From Paramoeba atlantica (Eukaryota; Discosea), in contig CDRNVI010000020.1 of NCBI GenBank assembly GCA_977017575.1, forward strand, positions 124,001 through 188,000: 64,000 nt of DNA. The letters are read 5' to 3'. This document shows positions 48,499 to 56,782 of this stretch, piece after piece. The position numbers and the translations under genes were made by a program. Below the pieces are notes generated by a model, which was not told the origin of the DNA, ran no database searches, and was given only the letters and a program-made list of their open reading frames with translations. The stretch's first letter is position 1; each line of letters opens with the position of its first letter.

Positions 48499-49140
48499 AT
48501 GAACACGTCTACGTGCGTCGATCCCTCGACGCAAGGTACTCGGCCAGGCAAGGTTCGCGGAATGATATTTTCCCAGGAATATGAATTGGAGCGCCTCGTG
48601 CGAAATGTTGAGAACACCCATTCCTCGTGGACAACGGCAACAAATGCGTGTAGGTGGAGTGGTGTTACTTGTAATGATGCAGCCATGGTTGATCGCATTA
48701 CTTGGGACTGGTTAAAACTACATGGCTCCATGTTATGGCAACATTTACCTCGAACATTGACATTCTTCAGCGTTTCACCAAACAGTCTTGAGGGCGAAGT
48801 AGATCTTATTAACTTACCGCCACAATTGGAATACTTTTTTGTAAATCACAATCAGCTGAGCGGTAGGGTCGATCTTTCAGGACTTCCTTCTACTCTCCAA
48901 GTTTTGGGATTGCGGTCAAATAAATTTTCTGGGAATGTGTATTTTCAAGTGGTGCCTACGACTCTGTCGGCACTATGGCTTCAGGAAAATGAAGAGCTAA
49001 CTGGGACACTTGGGGAACACGAGCTTCCAGAGCACACGACGTACGATTTCTCAGGGACAAAAATTCAATGTTGGAACAACATGAAAGAGAGGCACGTCAC
49101 GAACTGGGCCGATGGACGAATAACGTGCAGATATTATTGA
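48499..49140 (+). CDS. leucine-rich repeat protein, copy 2
   Basis: This is a 213-residue protein, paralogue of the one at 37931-38515. Shared features are RPGKVRGMIF near the start, the cap CRWSGVTCND, repeats of the kind LPPQLEYFFVNHNQLSGRVD and LQVLGLRSNKFSGNV, and the closing FSGTKIQCW. A C-terminal extension of about 25 residues (RHVTNWADGRITCRYY) is absent from copy 1. There is no signal peptide or membrane segment, so a cytosolic protein is inferred. The two copies are about 10 kb apart, separated by four unrelated genes. Confidence 0.75.
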   Translation: MNTSTCVDPSTQGTRPGKVRGMIFSQEYELERLVRNVENTHSSWTTATNACRWSGVTCNDAAMVDRITWDWLKLHGSMLWQHLPRTLTFFSVSPNSLEGEVDLINLPPQLEYFFVNHNQLSGRVDLSGLPSTLQVLGLRSNKFSGNVYFQVVPTTLSALWLQENEELTGTLGEHELPEHTTYDFSGTKIQCWNNMKERHVTNWADGRITCRYY

Positions 49141-49649
49141 ACAAGAAATTATAGAGCTTGGATGTAACGTGTAAAATTGTCATGGCGATCATATCTTTAA
49201 AACTGTATAAACCTGCATTAACCTGAACACCGGTTTCTACAGGTCGGAATGCATGTGCCGAAAAGGATTCTTTCTTTTATCTTCATAAAAGATGCGTCAT
49301 TTTCTTATTCACTTGCTAGCTAGGCCGTGAAAGTAGAAATCTAAAGGAAAGGTTATAGGGTGTGGGTGAGCTCCCGAACGATCACAGTGGGATCTAGCCA
49401 ATTGTTTCCTCTTGGGGATAAAGTTTTTTGCTTCCTGTCTGTATAGCCTTTTTTGGAGAAAAACACTTCTTATGTGTATTTTGTTTCAGTTTTTAAAATT
49501 AATCATATTCAACATAGGATTGCGAGAAAATGGCACCTCCACCAATGTACACCTTTTTATGCCACAAACATGTTTTTGTATTTCTATTGGAATCTTATTT
49601 TGATCTCGCTCTACGAAACTACAGGATGAACTCGTTGAGCTAATTGTGT
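49141..49649 (+). other. spacer, nothing recognised
   Basis: This 509-base AT-rich spacer contains no RNA gene or repeat I can identify. CTACAGG near 49620 could provide an AG acceptor for the HIT gene. Confidence 0.35.
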
Positions 49650-50315
49650 ATGTCTCTGTCTCTGTTATTTCAAAAAAGGCAATTTCATTGCATTAAGGGT
49701 TCTGCTGCTAATTTGTTGCGCACGCGGACATGTTTTATTGTTCCCCAAGTCGCCATGTATTGCTACTCGAATCGATTGGCCAGTAAATCGAATATCAAGA
49801 AAGTGAAAAAGCAACTAAAATCCGTAAACAAGAATGCAAAAAGTGGGAATCAACAGCAATCTAATTTTAACAATATTATATCCACGAATCTGATTTGCGT
49901 TCCCTCTTGCCCCTTTTGTCGCATAATTTCGGGTGAGCTTCCTTGTGTTAAAATAATGGAGACTGACTTAGCTTTAGCCTTTCTGGATATTCATCCCTTG
50001 GCCGTTGGACACGCTTTAGTTATTCCTAAGAATCACTACACTAAAATGCATGAAGTTGCAGAGGAATCGGCTCAAGCTGTTGCCCATATGCTTCGTCGTG
50101 TTGGAGGGCTTTTACCCTCTGAGGACTATAATGTTTTACAGAACAACGGAGCAATGGCTCACCAAGCCGTTCCCCACGTGCATTATCATCTTATTCCAAA
50201 GCCAAATCGTATAGAAGGATTGGGAGTGTATTGGGAACCCATGGGTCAGTGGGATCAAGAAAGTCTTCGCACCGTAGCTGACCAAATGCAGCGCAGACTC
50301 TCTGGAGACAAATAG
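49650..50315 (+). CDS. HIT-family nucleotide hydrolase (HINT type), probably mitochondrial
   Basis: This is a 221-residue protein from ATG at 49650 (MSLSLLFQKRQFHCIKGS). Residues 105-215 are a HIT domain: CPFCRIISGELPCVKI, AFLDIHPLAVGHALVIPKNH, YNVLQNNGAMAHQAVPHVHY and the catalytic triad HVHYH. HINT enzymes hydrolyse nucleoside phosphoramidates and related nucleotides. About 80 residues of basic, serine and asparagine-rich sequence precede the domain and resemble a mitochondrial presequence plus linker. Its typical length without the extension would be 110-130 residues. Confidence 0.88.
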   Translation: MSLSLLFQKRQFHCIKGSAANLLRTRTCFIVPQVAMYCYSNRLASKSNIKKVKKQLKSVNKNAKSGNQQQSNFNNIISTNLICVPSCPFCRIISGELPCVKIMETDLALAFLDIHPLAVGHALVIPKNHYTKMHEVAEESAQAVAHMLRRVGGLLPSEDYNVLQNNGAMAHQAVPHVHYHLIPKPNRIEGLGVYWEPMGQWDQESLRTVADQMQRRLSGDK

Positions 50316-50442
50316 GCAGAATGCGAAAGTGAACTCTGGGAACTAGGAAGCGATTGTAACGCACATCTGTGCGTTCCAATGTTGTGTGAGGGAGTATACT
50401 AAAATTTGTTTTAACGCTTAATGCTTGTGTATAAAATCTAAA

Positions 50443-50562
50443 GGGGGGGCTCGTTTATTGTTAGCATTCGTTTATTGTTAACAATCGATAAATTCATTGA
50501 TTGTTAACATTCGATTATTGTTAGCAAAAAATGCTCGAAAAAATTGAATAAACGAGCCCCCT
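50443..50562. mobile_element. 120-bp MITE-like palindromic element
   Basis: GGGGGCTCGTTTATT at 50445-50459 pairs with AATAAACGAGCCCCC at 50547-50561. Inside, the words TTCGTTTATTGTTAACAATC and TTGATTGTTAACATTCGATT form further inverted repeats, so most of the element can fold. It lies in the spacer before calreticulin and has no ORF. Confidence 0.6.
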
Positions 50563-50683
50563 CTTTATGTCTTTTTTTCAATTTACTCACTGACTTACAA
50601 TACAAAGCACAATTCAATTTTTCCACCCTTTACGAAAAGTTTTGCAAACAGCAAATTAGGTCATAATATTTTTATCTTTTTAA

Positions 50684-51916
50684 ATGCTTCTCTTATTCCT
50701 TCTAGGGTTTCTGGCACCTTTGTGCCCCACCTTGCGCGCCGAAATCTATTTCAAAGAGACCTTCGAGGAGACTCCTTTCGGAAACCCCTTTGAGAAGCGA
50801 TGGATACAGAGCCGGGCGAATGCCAGCTATGGGCGCTTTCGTCTCGGACTCCCTACCACCTATGGAGATGAAAACATTAACCGCGGAATGATTACCGCCG
50901 AGGATCAGCACCAGTACGCTATCAGTGCGAAATTTAAAAAGCCTTTTGACAACAAAAATAAGACCCTTGTTCTTTCGTACACCGTAAAGTATGACCAGGA
51001 CCATGACTGCGGGGGAGGATACATTAAACTGATGCCCGATATCGACCAGGAGGAGTTTGATGGGAAGACGCCTTATTTTATCATGTTTGGACCCGACATC
51101 TGTGGTCCGTGGAAGGTGCAAATTATGTGGAACTACCAGGGGGTGAATGTGCCGTGGCTGAAGGAGCCAAAATGCAAACGTGATAAACTCACCCACCTGT
51201 ATACGTTGATTATTCGCCCGGATAACACCTATGAGGTCCGGGTGGATAACGAATACTTTGATGGTGGAGAAATTGAGCGCGATTGGGAACTGCTGCCTGA
51301 GCCCACGCTGGACGACACCACTGATGAGTTCCCGGATGACTACGACGAGGGAGAGGAGTGGGTCACGGACCCGGATGACAAGAAACCGGACGACTGGGAT
51401 AGGGAGCCGAAGAAGATACCGGACCCGGACGTGGATAAACCGGAGGATTGGGATGACGATGAGGATGGAAACTGGACTGCACCCCTGATAGATAATAAAA
51501 ATGCCAAGGGGCACTGGTTTCCCGGCCGTATCAAAAATCCGAATTACAAACCTTTTCAGCCTCAGCAGCTGCATAATCCTTTATACCACCCGGATCCGTA
51601 TTTGTACTGGAGCCGAAAGCCACTTAACTCTGTTGGGTTTGAGCTCTGGAACGTTAAAAATGGAACCGTGTTTGATAACATTATCGTCTCAGACAGTGTT
51701 GAGGAAGTAGAGGCGTTCATTACGGAAACCTGGGGGAAAACAATCGAAAAGGAGAAGGAACTGGAGGAAATACGTGACAAGGAGGAGGATGCTGAACGTA
51801 AACGTGAGAGAAAAAGAGAAAGAAAGCAACGTCGCAAGGAGAGACAGGAACAGATGGAAGAGGAACAGCGAAAGAAGGATGAAGAGCGAGCTGAGACATC
51901 TTTCTACGAATTGTAA
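50684..51916 (+). CDS. calreticulin
   Basis: This is a 410-residue ER lectin chaperone for glycoprotein folding. A signal peptide is present (MLLLFLLGFLAPLCPTLRAE). The globular domain has YFKETFEETPFGNPFEKRW, KTLVLSYTVKYDQDHDCGGG, YIKLMPDIDQEEFDGKTPYF and FGPDICGPWKVQIM, with the paired cysteines. The P-domain carries two type-1 repeats (DPDDKKPDDWD, DPDVDKPEDWD) and two type-2 repeats (GNWTAPLIDN, GHWFPGRIKNPNY) rather than three of each. The tail is a mixed-charge helix (ERKRERKRERKQRRKERQEQ) instead of a purely acidic one, and the protein ends SFYEL, not KDEL or the KEDL type. No membrane anchor, so not calnexin. Confidence 0.93.
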   Translation: MLLLFLLGFLAPLCPTLRAEIYFKETFEETPFGNPFEKRWIQSRANASYGRFRLGLPTTYGDENINRGMITAEDQHQYAISAKFKKPFDNKNKTLVLSYTVKYDQDHDCGGGYIKLMPDIDQEEFDGKTPYFIMFGPDICGPWKVQIMWNYQGVNVPWLKEPKCKRDKLTHLYTLIIRPDNTYEVRVDNEYFDGGEIERDWELLPEPTLDDTTDEFPDDYDEGEEWVTDPDDKKPDDWDREPKKIPDPDVDKPEDWDDDEDGNWTAPLIDNKNAKGHWFPGRIKNPNYKPFQPQQLHNPLYHPDPYLYWSRKPLNSVGFELWNVKNGTVFDNIIVSDSVEEVEAFITETWGKTIEKEKELEEIRDKEEDAERKRERKRERKQRRKERQEQMEEEQRKKDEERAETSFYEL

Positions 51917-52305
51917 CGTGCCTAGCTTCTTGGTAGGTTGCGCAACCATTTGCTTTTCCCATTGCTTTTTTTACTTTCTTTTGACTCGACACAGAATGCT
52001 AAACTTAAACACTATTTATTATTACCAGAAATTAGTAGGAGCAAAACAAAGACCTGTAACTTTTACTAACTGCTTAGTACGTATCCGATTCCGATTATAC
52101 CACTAAAAGTGCTACTCTATATTTCGTGCTTGTATACCCTAATACATGGTATACTGAACTCTTTAAGATTTATACCAGAAATGGTTGGACCTCTGTCAGA
52201 GGGGGTCCTTACCATACGCCATTTTTGTCACCTAAACCACACTCCACTTTACGTGTTTATCAACATACACTTCAACCAAGTTGTATATTTTACTCCGTAC
52301 TCTCC
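51917..52305 (+). other. spacer, nothing recognised
   Basis: This AT-rich spacer of 389 bases contains a T-rich run near 51953-51975 and no recognised RNA gene. The frame of the next gene is open back to 52126, but the protein-like part starts at 52306. Confidence 0.35.
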
Positions 52306-53904
52306 ATGCATTCTACCCAACTCCTATCCTCTTTACGAGCCTTCTCAAAGCTCAACCCCCCGACTCACATCACCCACCACCTCCATACCTTCCCTCCCCC
52401 TATCACATCCCCCACCACACATCCCTATTCCACCCACCCCGAACTCACCCCCACCCAACAAACCTTTCTCACCAACTTCCGTACCCGACTCGCCTCCGAG
52501 CCCGGACCTCAAGATTTTGACCTGTTTACTCCTCCCAACAACACCAACACACAAGATATTCTGGGGAGTATCTCTACGTCTCTCAACAATAATAACAACA
52601 ACAACAACACCACACAGAATATAGAGACCATTTCTACGCCTCCCAACAACACCAACACCACACAGAATATAGAGACCATCTCTATGTCTCCCAGCAACAA
52701 CAACACACAGACTGTAGAGACGATCTCTACGCCCCACAACAGTTCTGTTTCTACTTCCTCCTCCCCCTCCCTCCCCACCACGACCTACCCTATCAACATT
52801 CCCTCCCCCACCACCCGCGGCCGCTCCCCCCTCCCCCCGTGGCTGCGCCTCGCCCTCCCCAAGGGCCCCCGCGCCTACCCCCACTACCTGCGCCTCAAGG
52901 CCCAGATGCGCGCCCACCGCCTGTCCACGGTGTGCGAGGAGGCACGGTGCCCCAACATCGGGGAGTGCTGGGGGGGCGGGGACTCCGGGGTCGCCACCGC
53001 CACCGTCATGATGATGGGCCACGAGTGCACCCGGGGGTGCCGGTTCTGTAGCGTCCAGACCCGGCGCCACCCGAGGCCGCTGGAGGAGGGGGAGCCGCGG
53101 CGGATTGGAGACGCCCTGCGGGGGCTGAACCTGTCCTACGTCGTGCTTACGATGGTGGACCGGGATGATCTTCCGGATGGGGGGGCGGGGCATGTGGTGA
53201 GGACGATTGGGGAGATTTTGCGGGGGAGGAGGGAGGGGAGAGGGGAAGGTGATGACCAACAAAAGGAGGATTTGGTTATGAAACCGGGTAACTCCACCGA
53301 ACATGAGATTACGCCGCACGAAGGGGACAGCGAAAAGGTATTGGAATCTTGTGTTGTGTCAGGGGGTGACGACTCACGGGATCTTCTCATTGAGTGTCTT
53401 GTGGGTGATTTCCGCGGGAAGCAGAGTAGCATTGAGAAAGTCGCACATAGTGGTTTGCATGTTTATGCCCACAACTTGGAAGTGGTTAGGCGGATTACTC
53501 CCTATATTAGGGACCGTCGTGCGTCGTACGACCAGTCCTTACAGGTGCTGCGGTACGCGAAATCGGTAAACCCAAAGCTATTCACAAAGTCGAGTCTCAT
53601 GGTGGGGCTCGGGGAGACTATGCGCGAGGTGGAAGAATCCATGCGGGATCTCAAAGACGCGGGGGTAGACTTCCTCACCCTGGGTCAATATCTGCAGCCT
53701 GACCGCAGCCGCAAAAAAGTCGAGCGTTTTGTTCACCCCGATGAATTTGAACACTACAAGTCTTACGGCGAGAATTTGGGGTTTCTCTATGTTGCCAGTG
53801 GTCCCATGGTGCGTTCCAGCTACAAGGCAGGAGAACTCTTCATTCGGAACGTAGTTCAGGGGAAAAGACAGTCCCGGCAATTAGAAAATTCTCCACAAAT
53901 CTGA
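52306..53904 (+). CDS. LIAS: lipoyl synthase, mitochondrial
   Basis: This is a 532-residue radical-SAM enzyme that inserts two sulfurs into octanoyl groups of lipoate-dependent enzymes. The auxiliary cluster motif CEEARCPNIGEC and the radical-SAM motif CTRGCRFCSVQT are present, as are TMVDRDDLPDGGAGHVVRTI, GLHVYAHNLEVVRRITPYIR, KSSLMVGLGETMREVEESM and the closing RSSYKAGE. The N-terminal 165 residues form a targeting and low-complexity extension with asparagine runs and a repeat of about 13-17 residues (TTQNIETIST). An insertion of about 75 residues (GRREGRGEGDDQQKEDL onward) splits the barrel before DLLIECLVGDFRG. Base composition changes from C-rich to G-rich and then to normal inside the gene. 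Confidence 0.92.
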   Translation: MHSTQLLSSLRAFSKLNPPTHITHHLHTFPPPITSPTTHPYSTHPELTPTQQTFLTNFRTRLASEPGPQDFDLFTPPNNTNTQDILGSISTSLNNNNNNNNTTQNIETISTPPNNTNTTQNIETISMSPSNNNTQTVETISTPHNSSVSTSSSPSLPTTTYPINIPSPTTRGRSPLPPWLRLALPKGPRAYPHYLRLKAQMRAHRLSTVCEEARCPNIGECWGGGDSGVATATVMMMGHECTRGCRFCSVQTRRHPRPLEEGEPRRIGDALRGLNLSYVVLTMVDRDDLPDGGAGHVVRTIGEILRGRREGRGEGDDQQKEDLVMKPGNSTEHEITPHEGDSEKVLESCVVSGGDDSRDLLIECLVGDFRGKQSSIEKVAHSGLHVYAHNLEVVRRITPYIRDRRASYDQSLQVLRYAKSVNPKLFTKSSLMVGLGETMREVEESMRDLKDAGVDFLTLGQYLQPDRSRKKVERFVHPDEFEHYKSYGENLGFLYVASGPMVRSSYKAGELFIRNVVQGKRQSRQLENSPQI

Positions 53905-54045
53905 AGAAAATCTTTTCAAATAGAAACATCTAGCATAATTCTAAAGAATCTTTTATGATCTAGCGTGATCTCATGTAGTATCGCAAGATCACCTTAGATC
54001 GTTCATTTCTTAAACATTTGTTTGTTTAATATTGGCTTCATATTG

Positions 54046-54627
54046 ATGCGCCGACTTCACCGTTTGGTGTCCTGTGTCGGTACATTGGTTGTCCCTACAG
54101 CTGTCCGACACTGCGCCACCTCGACCAAGAAATACGATCTGTTTGGATATGAAGTGAGTACCAACACCCAACCCTGGATGGAAAAAATTAAAAAAGTGCA
54201 ATATTACGACGAAGCTGGAGATCTAATGGTGCAAATGAATCTTCAAAACACTCCGCCCGACCTAGCGACGTACAACACCGCGCTTCAAAGAATCTACGAG
54301 TGCGAGAAGAAGCAAAAGGATGCAACACCCGGGGAAAGTAAAGTGTGTGCGATGTTGGACATCATTGAGGAAATGGAGCACCGGAACAAGATCAAGTCGA
54401 ATGGTGAGACCTGGAGTTGGGTAATGAAGGCCTGTGTGCAGTGCGGCAACTTCCGTGTAGGTCGGGTTGTCGAGGCGTGCATGGCACACGACCACGGGGG
54501 ATGTCCAGAAGATCTGGTACGGGACAATGAGGCAAACGCGCAGAAAGCCACAGCCGAGGGAAAAGAACATCCCGGAAATTTATCAAAGCAAACGGCACTA
54601 TTTGATACAGTTAGTGCTACAACTTAA
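54046..54627 (+). CDS. p18: mitochondrial F1-ATPase subunit p18 (euglenozoan-specific)
   Basis: This is a 193-residue protein from the first ATG (MRRLHRLVSCVGTLVVP), a mitochondrial presequence. From memory of the trypanosomatid p18 family, the segments KKYDLFGYEVSTNTQPW, YYDEAGDLMVQMN, CPPD-like TPPDLATYNTALQRIYE, EEMEHRNKIK, ETWSWVMKACVQCGNFRVG and the C-terminal NAQKATAEGKEHPGNLSKQ all match closely. p18 binds the outside of the F1 alpha subunit and has a PPR-like fold; it is known only from Euglenozoa and was once called a mitochondrial ribonucleoprotein. The match is the strongest single lineage marker in the window. Confidence 0.88.
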   Translation: MRRLHRLVSCVGTLVVPTAVRHCATSTKKYDLFGYEVSTNTQPWMEKIKKVQYYDEAGDLMVQMNLQNTPPDLATYNTALQRIYECEKKQKDATPGESKVCAMLDIIEEMEHRNKIKSNGETWSWVMKACVQCGNFRVGRVVEACMAHDHGGCPEDLVRDNEANAQKATAEGKEHPGNLSKQTALFDTVSATT

Positions 54628-55101
54628 TATTAAATGTACCCCCACCGCCGGCGATCTGCTCTACTATATTACATAACATGCCACACAATGTAGTATATTC
54701 TTGGCGTTTTTACGCTTTTAATGCTACAATACTCAATATTCTGCAAACATTATATGAAGCTTGTATCGATTAAAAAATGTATTTTAAATGTACCCAAACA
54801 CTATTGAACTTTGGAACAGTACTGACCAGCAGCTTTGTCTGACTGACGCCAACGTAATCTTTTCTGCGTTTATGTACTTTTAAGGTTTCCGTGAATACAT
54901 ACTTGCAAAGGTTGCGCGGCTATACGTTGTATCTTTGTAATAGTCCAGCAGATTCCGATATCCGCTTGATACAAATTTTAAAGGGTGTGCTACAATTTTA
55001 TTTTGTCTAACGTACGAATTTTAATATTACACGTTCTATCTTTTCTTGTTTTGACTTGAATACACAAGTAAATATTTCGAGATGCTGTCGAGCAAGTGGG
55101 A
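54628..55101 (+). other. spacer, nothing recognised
   Basis: This 474-base AT-rich spacer contains no recognised RNA gene. The words ATGTACCC (near 54632 and 54789) and TTAAATGTACCC recur once, without further structure. Confidence 0.35.
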
Positions 55102-56391
55102 ATGTCCATGATAGGGATGATCGGAAAACTCATGGTTAGGAGTGCAGGAGTTGCCTCTACTAAGTTCTTTACGCGCGGAAATTTATCGACACCCATTCTA
55201 AACAAGTTACAGTCTTTTAGTTTTTGTTGTTTTCACGGAACCTCTGCTTTACTCACAACTAAGAAGAAAAAAAGAAACAAAAAGAAAAACGCTCAAAAAA
55301 ATGCTCAAGAGCAAAATAATATACCGTATTTGGGTGTCAGAGAGAGCCGATTTAAGCTAGAAAGGGAAATAGGTTCAAGCGAGACACGGCAAATACGTAA
55401 AATGGCGCATATCGATCAAGTACGAAGAGCAGTTTTCCGGCAGATAGATAGGGCGGAGAGTCGTGCAGCGAAACGGCGTTTCCGCGCTTCTCGGAATACT
55501 CCAGACCCCGGCGGCAACCCATCCTTTGTAGAGCAGTCTCGAAGCATGTGTCAGAAGGTGCTGATCACTCTTAGTCAGTGGAAGATGGAGGACTGGGTTC
55601 GTCACATGGTCACGGATCTGTTTTATTGTGTTGGAACGGAAGGATGGAACGTAGTACGAGCCAGCTGCCGAAGGCGTAAACATACCATCGAGCCGCTACC
55701 GGTCAGTTCCTCTGCGGTTTTTATTGATGCCTCGCGTCATGGCTGGGGACTGGTTCACCTCGCGCCTACACGTTTTGCCATCGAAAGTGCTGCGTACAGC
55801 TTGGAATTTATAAGGCGCGGTACCCATGACGAGGAGCTCTTGGCGGCCGTACATGGAATTACACATGCGCTGGCCACGTTTACTGGACTGCGGACCTTGC
55901 ATGTTTTCAGTGATGCTATAGGACTTGTTCGTGCACTGGAACAAATCAAGTTTGAGAAATGCCTCTTACCAGATGCAGATTTAATACTGCGAGGGGCGGA
56001 TCGAAGGCGCGAACAGTTTGTAGAAAAACGACAATGGATATGGATCAAGGAACTGCAAAATTTACTGTTCGAAGAAAATTGTCATTTACAAGTGCACTGG
56101 ATTCCGGGCATACTCAACATCGCTGATCCTGTTACGCGGGGCTTGTTTCCTAGCGTAGTTCAAGGTTCTAGTGCAAAATATCATGTCTCTGCGAAGCCTC
56201 CCTCATCGGCACGCCAAACACCAGGAATGGCTAACCCGGGCGTGATAAATCTTTTTGCAGGTATATACCCGACACCTACACCAGGATGTAAAAGTGCCAT
56301 GAGGGGAGGAAAATCTAAGAGCAAGAATCAAAGTAAAAAAGCCATCAGAAAAGAGCGGAAACGAGCGAAAAGAAAAAATAGGCAGAAATGA
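55102..56391 (+). CDS. RNase H-domain protein related to YR-retroelement RNase H, probably mitochondrial
   Basis: This is a 429-residue protein from ATG at 55102 (MSMIGMIGKLMVRSAGVAST), a basic presequence-like N-terminus. Residues 30-170 are lysine/arginine rich, without a reverse transcriptase. Residues about 200-360 form an RNase H domain: AVFIDASRHGWGLVHL, THDEELLAAVHGITHAL, LHVFSDAIGLVRAL and VHWIPGILNIADPVTRG, keeping the D-E-D-D catalytic residues. The pattern VDAS...WGL, with N-x-AD near the end, is that of DIRS/VIPER RNase H, also seen in the element at 12002-13480. The C-terminus is extremely basic (KKAIRKERKRAKRKNRQK). It reads with the host array, lacks terminal repeats and is open, so a domesticated gene is likely. 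A role on RNA-DNA hybrids in the mitochondrion is inferred. Confidence 0.72.
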   Translation: MSMIGMIGKLMVRSAGVASTKFFTRGNLSTPILNKLQSFSFCCFHGTSALLTTKKKKRNKKKNAQKNAQEQNNIPYLGVRESRFKLEREIGSSETRQIRKMAHIDQVRRAVFRQIDRAESRAAKRRFRASRNTPDPGGNPSFVEQSRSMCQKVLITLSQWKMEDWVRHMVTDLFYCVGTEGWNVVRASCRRRKHTIEPLPVSSSAVFIDASRHGWGLVHLAPTRFAIESAAYSLEFIRRGTHDEELLAAVHGITHALATFTGLRTLHVFSDAIGLVRALEQIKFEKCLLPDADLILRGADRRREQFVEKRQWIWIKELQNLLFEENCHLQVHWIPGILNIADPVTRGLFPSVVQGSSAKYHVSAKPPSSARQTPGMANPGVINLFAGIYPTPTPGCKSAMRGGKSKSKNQSKKAIRKERKRAKRKNRQK

Positions 56392-56782
56392 TACAATTTA
56401 AATTGTACGATATTTTCCACTCTTCGACACGTTGGAAGGATTTTTACAGATTCTCTCACATGGCTCTCAGACGGTACTTTGATCCACCCACTTTGAATTG
56501 CTGTAGCATACACGTTCCGATAAATAGAACTTCCATGTACATGTACATGTACATCAACCTTTTCGTATGTACATATACATCAACCGTTTTTTTTGAATCA
56601 ACCTATTCATATCACCCTATAACCAAGAGTCCTTTTATGGATTTTTCTGAGTAATAATTTAGTGTTTCTCGTCCTATAACCATACGTACATTTGCATCAA
56701 ATTAATTTTCCTAACAATGGCGTCCGCGCACCACATGCACAAGCGAGATGAAAAATTCATGTATCAAGTTCCTTAATGAGTG
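56392..56782 (+). other. spacer, nothing recognised
   Basis: This is an AT-rich spacer of 391 bases with a short ACATGT run near 56535-56555. No gene or RNA was recognised. Confidence 0.35.

Noticed and set aside
56780-56782. GTG as start of the ATP-grasp gene and similar non-ATG starts elsewhere
   Set aside because: An ATG follows at once in frame; non-ATG starts are not needed for any host gene in the window.
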